Source: Trema orientale (taxonomy: Eukaryota > Streptophyta > Magnoliopsida > Rosales > Cannabaceae). From it: DNA of 64,000 nucleotides. How positions within the stretch are numbered: the first letter of the stretch is position 1; each line of letters begins with the position of its first letter. Location: contig JXTC01000514.1 of the NCBI GenBank assembly GCA_002914845.1, positions 62,001 through 126,000 of the forward strand, read 5' to 3'. The notes beneath the pieces were generated by a model. That model had not been told where the DNA came from. It saw only the letters and a program-made list of their open reading frames with translations, and did not search any database. Below are positions 39,395 through 52,690 of this stretch, piece by piece. The position numbers and the translations under genes were made by a program.

Positions 39395-42300
39395 TGCAAG
39401 ATAAAAAAAATAACAAACAAGCATATGCTATATAAGGTTACAAAATAATTAAAACAAACGTATACAATAAACTTTAAAAACAAACTTAAAGTTACCGAAG
39501 GTTATTATGCTCTAAACTTGAGCAGAATTTCAACGACACTTCAAACCAAGTATTCATGAAAAATAAAAGATTATTAACTGCCAAGGCTTATGTATCACAC
39601 AGAATCCTTAAAACTGATTCGCTCCCTCTAGTAGAATGCTTGAGGATTTTACTAGCGTTAGTTTTTCAGGATACAACGACAAAGAGTAGCAAGTGAAGCA
39701 CCAAAACCTCCACTCTACGAACTGAAAACTTTTAGAATTCTTTTCACTCAGGGATTTCTAGAATTAGAATATCGAAAAGTCTTTACAATTAGGTCGTCCC
39801 TTTGAACCTAGATCTTGGGATCTCCAAGCAACTAAGTTGAGTTTCCATTGTATTGACTTCTATTTCATGGGCTCTAGTCCCATTCTTCTCGATAATTATC
39901 AACTAACTCTCTGTTTAACCCTTTGGTTAGCGGATCCGCCAGGTTATCTTTAGACTTCACATAATATATAGAAATAATTCCAATTGAGAGTAGTTGTCTA
40001 ATGGTGTTATGTCTATGACGAATATGTCCAGATTTACTATTATACATGTTACTCTGTGCCCTTTCAATAGCTGATTGACTATTGCAATGTATAGATATTG
40101 GCGGCACAGGCTTAGGCCAATCTGGAATATCTTCTAAGAAATGACGTAGTCATTTAGCCTCTTCACTGCATTTATCTAGAGCTATAAACTTAGATTCTAT
40201 CGCGGATCGGGCTATAACTATTTGTTTAGAAGATTTCAACGATACAACTGCTCCAGCTAGTGTGAATACATACTCACTAGTAGACTTTGAATCTTTTATA
40301 TTAGATATCCAGTTTGCATCGCTGTATCCTTCTAAAACTATAGAATATCTATTATAGTGTAGTCCATAGTTATGAGTATATTGCAAGTACTTAAGTACTT
40401 TCACAATTTCTTTCTAATGCTCAACACTTAGATTACTCGTATATCTATTCAGTATGCTAACTGTATAGGTTATATCTGGCCTTGTACAATTCATTGAGTA
40501 CATTAGACTACCAATCACTTTAGAATATTCTACTTGAGAAATACTCCCACCTTTATTCTTATGAAGATATTGTTTCATGTTTATCAGTGTTCTAGACACT
40601 CTACATCTTTGTTGAATTTCTCCAAAATTTTGTCCATATAGTGCGACTGACTAAGTATGAGTCCATCAGATATCCTTTTAATTTTAATTCCTAAAATTAC
40701 ATCAGCTAGACCTATATCTTTCGTGTCAAATTTAGAGTTCAACATATTCTTAGTAGATTTGACCATCTTGTTATTACTACCAATATTGAGTACGTCATCA
40801 ATATAAAGATACAAAATGATGTAGCCATTTTCAGTGTTTTTGACATAGACATATTCGTCACACTCATTGATTTTAAAACCATTAGTAAGCATTACTCTGT
40901 CAAAATTTTCATGCCATTGTTTTGGCTCTTGCTTCAAGCCATACAGAGATTTGACCAGTTTACAGACTTTCTTTTCTTGTCTAGGAGCAACAAAATCTTC
41001 AGGTTGTTCCATATAGATTTTTACATCCATTTAGTATACTTCAAGATTCCACAGAGCGGCAATCGCAAGTATCATCCTTATGGAATTTATTCTTGTCACA
41101 GGAGAATAAGCATCAAAGTAATCTAAGCCTTCTTTTTGCCTATAATCTTTGATAACCAGTCTAACCTTATATTTGTCAATTGTTCTATCTGCTTTTATTT
41201 TCCTTTTAAAAATCCATTTTGAACTAGGTGGCTTGTATCCTGGAGGAAGATCCACTAGGTCTTACATATAGTTTTGCATAATGGAATCAATTTCGCTCTT
41301 AATAGCCTCTTTCCATAAAGGTTCCTCAACAGAGCTCACAGCTTCTTAAAAGCTTTGAGGTTCTCTTTCCAACAAATAGACCGAAAATTTCGAACCAAAA
41401 GATTTTTCAGTTCTCGCCCTTTTACTATGTCTGAGCTCATCTTCAACGACTTATTCTTGGTCCTGATTATTCTCAGTAGTAGCCTCATAAGTTCATTCTG
41501 ATGTACTAGGTTCTTCATTAGATTTATCTAGAAATTCATCTTCAGAGAATGATGCATTTCTCGATTCCATTATTGTGTTCTTATGTATGTCTGGGATTTG
41601 TGATTCAGACACAAGAAACCGATAAGCACTACTATTATGTGCATAATCAATGAAAATACAATCAACTGTCTTTGGTCCTATTTTCATATTTTTTTATGTG
41701 TAGGTACTATTACTTTAGCAAGACATCCCTGTAGTCCGAAGTATTTGTAGAAAGGCTTTCTATATTTCCATAATTCATAAGATGTCTTTTCTTCTTTCTT
41801 GTAGTGTACCTATTTAAAAGGTAATTAGTTGTTAAAATAGTTTCCCCCCATATATTCTGAGGCAATCCAGAACTTAACAGCAATGCATTCATCATCTCTT
41901 TCAAGGTACGATTTTTTCTCTCAGCAACATCATTTGACTGAGGTGAAAAAGGTGGAGTGACCTCATATATATTCTATATTATGCATAGAGTTCACCAAAA
42001 GATGATTCATACTCTCCACCACGGTCATTTTTAATCATCTTAATATTTTTATTAAGTTGATTTTCAACCTCATTCTTATAGAGAATAAACTTCTCTATTG
42101 TTTTGTCCTTGGATTTTAGTAAGTACACATAATAATATTTTGTGCTATCATTGACAAAGTTAATAAAATACTTATTGCCTCCCCTTGTTTACACAAATTA
42201 TAAATCACAAATGTCACTGTGAATTAAATCAAAGGGTTCATTATTTCTTTCAATAGTTTGAAAAGACAAACTTATCAATTTTGCCTCAATACAAGTTTGA

Positions 42301-44811
42301 AACTTATGTTTTGTATCGATTTGGAAAGCATGAATATGATTTAAGTTAATTAATCTATGTATTGTATCATAATTAACATGTCCTAGTCTACCATGCTATA
42401 AAGCAGAAGACTCAATCAAATAAACAGAAGAACTAGCTTTATTGATATTGGGCTTTACGGTCATTACATTAAGTTTGAATATACCCTCACATTCTTATCT
42501 CTTTCCCATAAAAAGACTACTCTTGGTCAATATAAATTTATCTGACTCAAACACCATGTGGAATCCATGTTTATCCAGTAATGAACTACATACTAAGTTC
42601 TTACGGATATTCAGTATGTACATCACGTTATTCAGAGTTAGTTCTTTCCCAGAGGTCATCTTTAGTACCACTTTACCCAGACCTTGTACTTCAGACGTAG
42701 CTGAATTATCTGTGAAGAACTTTTCCCCATTCTCTGCTAGTTCAAAGGTTGTGAACAGGCCCTTGTTGGAACAGACATGCCTTGAAGCTCTAGTGTCAAT
42801 CTACCATTCCATTAGATTGGACCCAACAAGATTGATTTCAGAAACAACTGCAGACAAACTTATGTCTTCTATATCTTTTGTGATGCCATCCACCATGTTG
42901 GCTTCTTTCTTCTTCTTATTTGGAAGTCGGCAATCTGAAGCCTTGTGACCCATCTTGTCACAGTTGAAGCATTTTTCTTAGAATTTTTGCTTCATGCCCA
43001 CTCTACCTTTAGGTCCTAGCTTGGACCATTTCTTTGACTTGTTCTTCTTAGCCTTAGAGCTTTGACTATATTCCACAACATTTGCTTTTACCACAGACGT
43101 ACTAGACAAGACTCCTGTCTTTTCAGCACATTAGAGCTTTGACTATGCTCCACAATATTTGCTTTTGCCACAGATGTACTAGACAAGACTCCTGTCTTTT
43201 TAGAACATCTGTTGTCTTCTTTAATGTAGAGCCTAATAACATGGTCTTCAAGGCTCATGTTCTTTCGTTTGTGCTTTTGGTAGCTACTGTTATTGAGCCT
43301 ACTTTTGCCACCGGCTTAATAACAGTAGCTACTCAGAAGGGTTCATAAAAGACCATCACCTCTGCCTGAATTTCTTGGAGAATCAACTGAAACTCCTAAA
43401 CTTGAGTGATTACAGATTTAGAGTCGATCATTTTATAATCTAGGAAGTGTCCCACCATAAATTTCTTACAACTAGTATCTTTAGTTATATATTTATAGTC
43501 TAGTGACTCCCACAATTCATTTACTATTTTCTTATTATGATATACACTATATAATGATTCGGTCAAACTATTCATTATATAGTTTCGGCATAAGTAGTTA
43601 GATTATTACCAAGCATTAACAACAGCAAGAATATGGAAATCTTGCTCATCTTCTCTGACTTTCGGAGCCTCTTCAGTCAAGAACCTCGCAAGGTTCAATG
43701 TGGTTATTTTTTGCGACCACATTTTAAAGTTCAACCCATTGAACTTCTCGGGCTTCTTTTCATAGTGTGCCGCTGGTACCACAGTAATCATAAGAGGGTT
43801 TGGCACTCGAGCCACAGTAGGGACAGACACTGGCACTGCAGATGCCATAACACACTATTGGGAACTAGTTGTGTTCTCAGCGTTGACAACATCAGCATTG
43901 TTGTTTGCCATTGCTGAAATTAACCAATAAAAAATTATTAATTTCAGTACAAAATAGTTCCCAAAAAAGACAGAGGGTTCAGAAACAGGTCCCACTTAAA
44001 ATCTCGCCTCCTAGATAGAATTTCAAAGAAACTCACAGGAAAGATGTGGAGGGGTCATATATGCTTCATCTTCAAACCCGATTTTCTTAGACAGAACACA
44101 AATTCTCCTCTACAAGAATTCCACACCAAGAATGATAGTAATAACAAAGCAAGAGAGCAATATATATATATATATAATTAGAATTATATATATTGCAAAT
44201 AAGAGCATAAAGAATTTAATAAAAAAAACTTTAACATGCAACCTAACAAAATCTTATAAAGCAACGATTCAGTTTTAAGATTGTAAAAAAAAATAATAAC
44301 AAATAAGCATATGCAATATATAAGGTTACAAAATAATTATGACAAACGTTCACAATAAACTTTAAAATAAAATTAAAGTTATCAAAGGTTATTATGATCC
44401 AAACTTAAGCAGAATTTTAGCGGCACTTCAAATTAAGTATTCTGCAAAACAAAAGATTGTTAATTGCTGAGGCCTGTGTGCTACACAGATTCTTTAAAAC
44501 TAATTCACTCCCTTCGGTAGAATGCTTGAGGATTTTGCTAGCATCAGTTTCCCAAGATGCAATGACGAAGAGTAGCAGGTAAAGTACCAACATCTCCACT
44601 CTACGAACTGAAAACTTTTAGAACTCTTTTCACACAAGCATTTCTAAAACTAGAATATCAAAAAAGATTAGAACTACAAACTAATTGCTAAGAAAACTAT
44701 ACCGCTAAGGAGAGAATAAGAGAAGCTAAAAGCTTTTTTGTTGTGTATGAAAAAAAAGTAGAGAGGGTCTGTTTATATAGTTGGCGAAAAGAGAAGTTAC
44801 AAAAATCAACA
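39395..44811 (-). mobile_element. Ty1/copia LTR retrotransposon, old and broken
   Basis: Terminal repeats lie at about 39395-39790 and 44282-44811, sharing AAGCATATGC, AAGGTTATTATG, GTAGAATGCTTGAGGATTTT and CCACTCTACGAACTGAAAAC. Between them, in copia order on the minus strand, are gag (about 43600-43915), a zinc-knuckle/protease and pre-integrase part (42.3-43.0 kb), integrase (41.7-42.2 kb), reverse transcriptase (40.45-41.26 kb, with LYIDDVL) and RNase H (39.87-40.40 kb, with ADPLTKGL). About one base in seven differs between the LTRs in the part I compared, so the insertion is old. The coding region is broken, with roughly ten or more breaks. Outer ends are approximate, and no target duplication was found. 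Confidence 0.88.
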
Positions 44812-44840
44812 TGAATACTCCATAATACCAATAAATTGGC

Positions 44841-45200
44841 TGTTACTCACCAGCCAGTACTCCATCCCTTGCTAGCCAAAACTAAACGTTTTTATTCATT
44901 TAAAATGATTGTTTCTGAAACTTATAACCATGCTTTTTATTGCCATGTTTTTTCAGTTTCAAAATGTTCTTCTAGAAGCAAGCAAAATGGATTGAAAATA
45001 GAGGAAAAAATCAACCTAACTTGTTACTCACTAGCCAATACTCCATCCCTTGCTAGCCAAAACTGAATGTTTTTATTCATTTAAAATGATTGTTTCTGAA
45101 ACTTATACCCGTGCCTTTTATTGCCATATTTTTTCAGTTTCAAATGTTCTTTTAGAAGTAAGCAAAATGGATTGAAAATAGAGGAAAAAATAAGCCTAGT
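44841..45200. repeat. Tandem duplication, period 181 bp
   Basis: Copies start at 44841 and 45022, each with TGTTACTCAC, TACTCCATCCCTTGCTAGCC, TTTTTATTCATTTAAAATGA and AAGCAAAATGGATTGAAAAT. They differ at few sites, so the event looks recent compared with the neighbouring LTR element. Non-coding. Confidence 0.88.
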
Positions 45201-45446
45201 TGTAGCAAAAGGTTAGCTTAACAAGTGTCCAAGATTTCAAGCTAACATTCGTGTTCGTATATGCGAGCACACATGAGCCCAAGCCCAAATTTGCACCCCT
45301 TACATGCGCCTAAGAGAGCATCTTGGCTATGCACTATTACTCTCATAAAAAATACAACTCTATATTAAGTACAGGTTTAAGAGCTTCCCAACTAATGTGG
45401 GACAAGCTTTTCCAATTTTCTTCCTCTATTTTCTAATACCAACAAG
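45201..45446 (-). mobile_element. Possible lone LTR fragment
   Basis: Read on the minus strand it begins TGTTGGTATTAGAAAATAG and contains CTTGTCCCACATTAGTTGGG, a phrase common near the start of plant LTRs. No partner LTR or coding part goes with it in this window, and the inner end is not defined. Confidence 0.35.
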
Positions 45447-45726
45447 TACATTTTGACCATTAATTTCTCATCCATCCAAGCTCCAATTTAGACACATGAT
45501 ATATCGATTTAATCTACTCATCGAGTAGAACAAGATTATGCCAAGACCTTGTATTTCCACAAAGCAGGTCCTATTCTAATTCACGTTACAAATTGGCTAA
45601 TGAAAATAGAATTACAACTTTAATTTGAGTTTTACCACACACGTGAGCTCTCAGACCCAAACTATCATTTCAAATAAATGGTCCATTTTCTAACATTGAT
45701 GCCTCAAAGTCGTGTACCAACCGTTC

Positions 45727-46150
45727 CCAGAGAGAAAACTTTCGTATGGCTCAATGAATAATGGTTCAAGGATGTAATAATGTGTTATTGCTCCAATTGA
45801 CTAGCCAAATATCGGAGAGGTCGAGTTTTTTAAGGTTGTACTTTTATTATTGGAGTGTATGACGACTTTGAGGCGTCAATTTTATGAAGTCAATATAGTG
45901 ACCAATACACTACATTATAGACTATACCAAAAATAAAATTAAGTACTATAAAATTGACTAATATCACTTGCTACGACTTGCTCATTCCCTGTCTTTAAGT
46001 CAGTTTCTTAAATCTTAACCGTAGTACATACTATATATTCGCTGACCATAAATATATGTCATGCCTAACATAGAAATATTCAACTATATCCAAGCAAGAA
46101 ATATTCAAAAGATTCAAAATGAACAAGTATTAAGAATTTCCAACAACTAC
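45727..46150. repeat. Diverged copy of the NET-like gene's downstream flank
   Basis: This segment aligns in the same orientation with 59120-59500. Shared words in order include AGAAAACTTT, TGGCTCAATG / TGGGTCAATG, TTGACTAGCCAAATA / CTGACTTGCCAAATA, TGACTAATATCACTTG / TGACTAACATCACTTG, GCTGACCA, AATATTCAAC and TTCCAACA. No NET-like coding sequence was seen next to it. Confidence 0.65.
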
Positions 46151-46921
46151 AAAATAACCTGATTAGAAATATGGATTAGTTCTACAAAAAATAATAATCC
46201 TCCTCAACAAGAACCACAAGGAATTCCCCTGGTGGGCAGATGTACTCTCTATTTTTTATTTTTTCGGATTTGTCCCCTTTTTAAGCAATTTACAATGACC
46301 TTTTTTTTTTTTGAAGAGGAAAATATGAATGCCAACTTCATCCCCCCAACCCAAAAAAAAAAGTGCATATACGCAAAGCGGAACCTGTACTACTCTGATT
46401 TTATCGTCTTGACTCTTGATCAAGCAAAATGTTGAAACATTATATCAGTTATATGACAAATGCTAAGAACTCTCGAACTTAGTACATTTAGATAATTACA
46501 AAGGCCATGAAAAAAAAAATCTTGAAAACTCCCTTTTAGTATATGAAGACTCATAAAAAAGTTGCAATTAGTATTGTTATATCGAGACATAAACAATAGA
46601 AAAACAACAAACTTACCACGAATTATTAATTGTTACATTACTATTTATGGACGTATGGATGTATACATGACATATGTTTAAAAAATAGATGAAATTCGAC
46701 TCGACATACTTAGCACATCATTTAAACAAGTCCTGTTTAATTTGCGTTCAATATAGCAACCATCTTCTAACATTTTTAGAATTTAAACTATTAGTTGAAC
46801 CCAATTTAACATATTAATTTTAGACAACTCCTATTTAGTTTTTGTTCAACCTGAGAGATTCATCTTTTTAACATGTTAATTGATCCGGTTCTGTAAATTG
46901 TTAACACTTTCAATGATGAAT
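46151..46921. other. AT-rich spacer
   Basis: No gene supported. The 67-codon frame at 46232-46435 is rich in Phe/Lys from T and A runs and has no family features. A repeated AACATTTTTAGA / AACATATTAATTTTAGA motif at 46760-46830 is weak. Confidence 0.4.
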
Positions 46922-47119
46922 TCAAAAACTGATAATATGTAGTAGAACACAAGAAACTGCAAATAATTTCTGAAAGTGCTCAAACCCAAATATCACCACG
47001 ACTGTGCATTCATTTGGATTTTCTAGTGAATCAGCAGATATCACAACTTTATGAACATGATAATTATAGGATTGGTGATCATCTAGCTGACGATAATATT
47101 CTTGTAGCACTAGATTTTC

Positions 47120-47285
47120 TAGCCAGGGATAATTGTGTACATGAGGAGGAAATTGAGGTTCTTGCCATGGCGGAAAATTTTGTACATATGGACGAAATTG
47201 AGGTTCTTGCCATGGAGGAAAATTTTGTACATATAGAGGAAATTGAGGTTCTTGCCATGGAGAAAAATTTTCTGGAGATAGAGAA
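47120..47285 (-). repeat. 45-bp tandem repeat in the DUF295 half
   Basis: Three units of 45 bp encode NFSPWQEPQFPLYVQ and two close variants on the minus strand, followed by a partial NYPW unit. An additional 36-bp duplication encodes KPFSMINQVNI twice at about 47345-47425. Both are multiples of three and keep the frame. Confidence 0.88.
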
Positions 47286-47531
47286 ACAATAAAGTGAGGT
47301 TCTAGCTGATGATAAGGAGGAAATAGACATGGAAGGGTAATGCTTGTATCGATAATATTAACCTGATTAATCATAGAAAAAGGCTTGCCAATATTTACCT
47401 GATTAATCATAGAAAAAGGCTTGTACAGTGTTAATGTGTAGTCTTTATTTACAGTTGTCAACCATCCATTTGAAGAGCCCCTGAAGCCCTTAGCATATGA
47501 GACGGATATTTTTTAATCCAAGAATTTTTCA

Positions 47532-50500
47532 TGTTAGAAAATTATATTTCATATGTTGGGCCATATATACAAAACAATTGTATTGAGCCATATTATTTCT
47601 TAAGGACTCAATATGTGATTTATTAAAGCTGAGTCAGAATATCCAACTGGGTATGGATACTAATATAGATACCCTATTAGTCACCCAGTTGGGTTTGATG
47701 GATACCCAACAGGAACTATTTAAAGAACCTATTAGGGTTATGATCCCTGCAGCCAAATATCATGTACACTCAATTCTCTGTAACCCATTATCAGTTATAG
47801 AGAACTCTATCTGAGTGACATTAGGCTTTAGGCTGCAGAAGATTAAAACCCTCAAGGCATCATCTCTTGTTCACGCTTCCGTCTTCAGTCTCTCCATCTC
47901 TAATCCTCTATAGATTTGCCATAGACTCAGGTATATTCAACAAACCCTAACCTGACAATTTAGCATAAATGATGTAAGGTTTCTATTTGGTTTATTTGCA
48001 ATCCTAATGTCATCCAACAAGTGGTATCATAACATATTTTTATATTAAATTGATTAGGTTAATCATGCATGACTCTAGTTTTGATAATCTATACCTATTA
48101 GGTTTTCTAGGTTTTAGATTATTCATGCATGATCTATGATTTTCATGACATGTTGAATATTTTTTGATATTTTAGGGATTTATTTCTGGGTTTTAGGGTC
48201 GTTAAATATGAATATTAGGGCTTAAATTCGTTGTTTTGAAGTATTTTGGCAATTTGGATGATTTTCGGATTGAAAAATTTTTCTAGGAAATTGACCTAGT
48301 ACCGCGGAGCTGTGTTTGTAGTGCCACGGCGCTGGGTAACATAAAGGCAAGCGCCACAGTGTTGCACATGCAGCACCGCGGTGCTCTCCAATGAGCGCCG
48401 CAGCGCCACTTCAGTTTTGATCCAGCGCCGCAGCGCTGACCTCTCGGGTACAAGGGTCAATTTTGGACCTAATTTCATTATTTTGGTCCATTTTTGGGTA
48501 AAATTGAGTCGTTTTCAACCCAATTCAAGGGGATCTAATCCAAGACATGACCGATAAAGATTAATTACCTCAAAGTGAATTTAAGTAACGACCCACATTT
48601 ATCCGTTGAAAACTCTGTTTAGATTTTAGAATTGATAAATGTTATAAACTCAATTGCTTTTATTTGTGTTTATGAAAATCTTATTTGGCTTGGGCATTTT
48701 AGATGATTTTCATTATACCATTTGTCTTGTATGTTGGGATAGATTCATTAAAGCAATAAGTTGCCAAAGCAACCTCTATTGCGTAGTCTTATTTATTCTG
48801 ACATATGAAGATGTCGTGAGTTTGTTGTTAATGCAGGTGATTATCGGCCCAAAGAAAGATGATCATTTGGCACGACAATAAACACACATGTGATATTAAA
48901 TGCGTGACGGTTGTTCGGTTTCCATGTGAGCAATAAATCAGCCCAAAGAAATATTTGTTGCTTTACAGAATTTACTGTCAGTATTTGATCATTGCACTTG
49001 AGAGTACCACTTGCAAGTTAATGAGTCAGCCCAAAATAAGGCTTGTTAATGTTGCGCTAGATATCTTATGATGGTAGCCCACTTTATGTGATAATGTGAT
49101 ATATGTCATATTTGCATATTTTTGTAATTAAATTGTATACCTATATATGACATTTAAGTTGTGAGCATATTTAATTTATAGTATTATTTTGTTCTCTGTT
49201 CAGTTTCTGCTGCTAGCATTTCTGCCAATTTGATTACAATTCCTGTGCTTACGGGCACAAACTTTAAGGTTTAGAAAGAGAATGTCATGATCGTACTAGG
49301 TTGCATAGATCTTGACTTGGCACTCAGAAATGACCAACTCGCTGCTCTTATAGAAGAAAGTTCCACTGAGGATAAAAGGAACATTGAGTAATGGGAAAAG
49401 TCCAATCGTATAATTGTCATGATCATGAAATGCTCTATTCCAGAAATTATGCAGGATTTTTATGCTAAGGATTTCCTTACTGCTCTTGAGAAATTATATC
49501 TCAAGAATGAAAAGAGTGAGATGATTAGTACCTTATGAAACTCATCTCAATGAGGTACAACGGCAAAGGAAATATAAGGGAGTACATCATGCAGATATCT
49601 CATTTGGCTGGCAAGCTTAAGGAATTCAAGTTAGAAATTAATAAGAATTTGTTTGTGGCCTTAGTTTTGCTTTCTCTTCCTAATCAGTATGGGAACCTAT
49701 AGATTATATACAACGCCCAAAAGGACAAATGGAATATTAATGAGTTAATAGCCATTTATGTTCAGGAGAAAGAGAAAATCAAAGTCGAAATACCTGAAAG
49801 TGCTAACTTGGCTACTACCTCTAAGGCAAAGAAGAGAAAAATAAATAAGGGTAAAGAAGCTACAGTGGTTCCACCTGCTAAGGCACAAAAGAAGCAAGAT
49901 GAGCAAGGTTGCTTCTTTTGTGGAAAGGGTGGACACCTAAAGAAGGAATGCGCTAAGTACAGAGCTTGGCGTGTTAAGAAGGGTACGCTTCTCTTTTATG
50001 TTTATTCTGAAGTTAATTTAACTTCTGTACCTAAAGACACTTGGTGGGTAAATTCTGGTGCTACTACTCATGTTAGTATTTCCATGCAGGGTTACCTGTG
50101 GAGCCAGAAGCCAAGTGATACTGAAAGAGCCATCTATGTGTGTGAGGCCAAACAGCTGAGATAGAGCTAGGCTATAAGGCATTTCAGTTTTTTTTTTTTA
50201 ATTTTAGGAAACATTTGGATTTGTATGAGACTTTTGTGGTACCGTCTTTAAGGCAGAATTTAGTTTCTATTTCTGTATTGGACAAATATGGATTTATTTG
50301 TTCTTTCGAAAATAATTTATTTAGTGTTATGCGCGATTCAATTATTGTTGGTACCGGTTTTCTTAATGACAACTTATATATGTTAAATACCCAACTCTCC
50401 GTTAATGAAACTTTGCATGTTAATTCAAGAGGTACAAAAAAAAAATTAACTAATGAGGACTCATCGATGCTATGGCACAAATGCTTAAGATACATTCTAA

Positions 50501-52473
50501 ACAAAGAATTGAACGTCTTGTATCTGATAGGATCCTTGGTCCCCTTGATTTGGCATACTTTAAAGTCTGCGTTGAGTGTATAAAGGGGAAACAGACAAAC
50601 ATTAAGAAGTTAAGTGCCAATAGGAGCTCTCTTAGAACTGATACATACGGATATATGTGGTCAATTCCCTACAGCTTCTTAGAATGGACAACAGTACTTT
50701 AGCACGTTCATAGACGATTATTCTCACTATGGGTATATATACTTGATTTATTAGAAGTCACAATCACTGGATATATTTAAGACTTATAAAGCTGAGGTTG
50801 AAAATCAGCTTGATAAGAAAATTAAGGCTGTCAAATCTAATCGTGGTGGTGAGCACTACGGTCGGTATGACGGATCAGGTGAACAACGTCCAGGGCCCTT
50901 TGCTAAGTATTTGGAAAGCAGCAAAGAGGGTTATGAGGTACTTACAGAGAATAAAGAAATACATGCTCACTTATCAGAGATCGGACATTTTGGAGATCAT
51001 TGGGTACTCCGACTCTGATTTTGCGGGATGCCTAGCAGCAAGAAATTCCCATAAGGCTATGTCTTTCTTTTAACTGGAGGAGCTATTTCCTGGAAGAGTG
51101 CCAAACAGACACTCGTAGCTGCTTCAATTATGGAGGCAAAATTCATAGCTTATTATGAGGCATCCAATTAGAGAATATAGCTGCAAAACTTTGTCACTGG
51201 GCTGCACGTAGTAAATGGCATTGAAAAGCCATTATAACTTTATTGTGATAATAACTCGGCAGTCTTATATTCTAGCAGCAACAGGAGCTCATCAAAGTCA
51301 AAGCATATTTATTTTAAGTTCCTAGCTGTGCGAGAAAGAGTTCAGAGTCGTTTAGTGTCAATTGAGCATATCGGTGCAAACTTCATGATAGTGGATCTGC
51401 TCACCAAAGGTTTACTACCTAAAGTTTTTCATGAGCACACTGCTCGTATGGATGTTGTATTTTTAAATGGTGTGCAGTTTTAGTGGGAGTTTATAGTCTG
51501 GTTTAGATGCTTATTGTATGACACTTGTTTATGTTTATATACTGTAGTATTTTGGTTGATAATGGTTTTTATTGTAGACTCTGCTCAATTTTTAATATAC
51601 GATATATTTCATATTTTCTTACTTTCCTATTGTAGTTTAACATTAAAGTTTGCGGTAATGTACTAAAGGGGAAAGACTATGGTCGATCTCAATAAAGTTT
51701 AAGGAGGACTAGTTAGAAATAGGTACGGTGAATCACATTAGGTGTAATTTCTATGCCACATTCTATACTCGATCTATGTCATTCGGGTGTATTAGTACAG
51801 TGATCATTGAGGGTTTTAGTTGCCATATAAATAAGTATAACGATTAGCGCTTTAGTTTTGTGCTGATATATTTGATGGATGAGAATACAACTTCGGAGAT
51901 ATTCGGGAATAATATAGCAATTTCATGGCCATATTTTAGTTTGCAATACAATTATGTACGGTGCATATGTGACTCAAGTGGGAGATTATTAGGAAATTAT
52001 ATTTTCTATGTTGGGCCACATATACAAAACAATTGTATTGGGCCATACTATTTCATAAGAACCCAATATGTGATTTATTAAAGCTGGGTCAGAATATCTA
52101 ACTGGGTATGGATACCAATGTGGATACTCTATTAGTCACCCAATTGGGTTTGATAGATACACAACAGGAACTATTTACAGAACCCATTAGAGATATGGTC
52201 CATGCAGCCAAATATCACGCACGCTCAATTCTCTGTAATCCACTATCAGTTACAGAGAACTTTATCTGAGTGACATTAGAATTAGGCTGCAGAAGACCAA
52301 AACACTCAAGGTATCATCTCTTATTCACTCTTCTACCTTCGATCTCTCTATCTCTAATCCTCTACAGATTAGCGATAAACTTAGGTATATTCAATAAACC
52401 CTAACTTGTCAATTTAACATGAATGATTTAAGGTTTTTATTTGGTTTATTTGTAATCCTAATATCATCCAATA
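47532..52473 (+). mobile_element. Ty1/copia LTR retrotransposon with target duplication, broken
   Basis: LTRs are 47532-48019 and 51987-52473, flanked by TTTCA at 47527-47531 and 52474-52478. A primer-binding site resembling the initiator tRNA-Met complement (TGGTATCA) starts at 48022, and a purine tract AAGTGGGAGATT precedes the right LTR. Parts recognised: gag from about 49200, a zinc knuckle (CFFCGKGGHLKKEC, about 49914-49955), a protease-like WWVNSGATTH, a GAG-pre-integrase phrase (LWHKCL), some integrase (about 50.7-50.9 kb) and RNase H (about 50.98-51.45 kb). A reverse transcriptase core is not recognisable. About one base in ten differs between LTRs by eye, so it is old but younger than the element at 39.4 kb. 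Many breaks; clearly inactive. Confidence 0.92.
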
Positions 52474-52690
52474 TTTCATCCATAGCGTTGTATAAACTCC
52501 ACGCATGATCTTTAGAGTGGATTAAAAGCAATGGAACTTGATGATCATGTGATATTTCCACGCATTTAGTTATGTTATCCTTTGCCACAGAATGTCAAGA
52601 ACTACAAACTGCAGAAAACTGCAAATAATCTATGCTGGTCTCCAGTTTCCCCATAATTGAATCCAATATGTGGTTTGGAATCCCAGCCCA

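Larger units (their letters stand above)
46922..52690 (-). pseudogene. F-box/DUF295 protein gene split by a copia element
   Basis: Right half (52479-52690, minus) encodes an F-box: DWAGIPNHILDSIMGKLE, then YLQFSAVCSS with an in-frame stop where the family usually has W, then a part ending NAMDE. Left half (46922-47531, minus) resumes as VSYAKGFRGSSNGWLTTV and LYKPFS (DUF295), then ITLPCLFPP, a 15-residue tandem repeat, and VVISADSLENPNECTVVVIFG, a typical DUF295 C-terminal phrase. The halves are separated exactly by the copia element and its TTTCA duplication. Plant F-box/DUF295 proteins are presumed SCF substrate receptors of mostly unknown targets. No start codon is clear upstream of the F-box, where a possible acceptor TTTATAG precedes it. 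The gene is dead. Confidence 0.8.

Noticed and set aside
46922-47461. Reading NPNECTVV as the CaaX tail of a HIPP metal-binding protein
   Set aside because: The phrase continues as VIFG without a stop, and the upstream GSSNGWL and LYKPFS motifs fit DUF295 instead.
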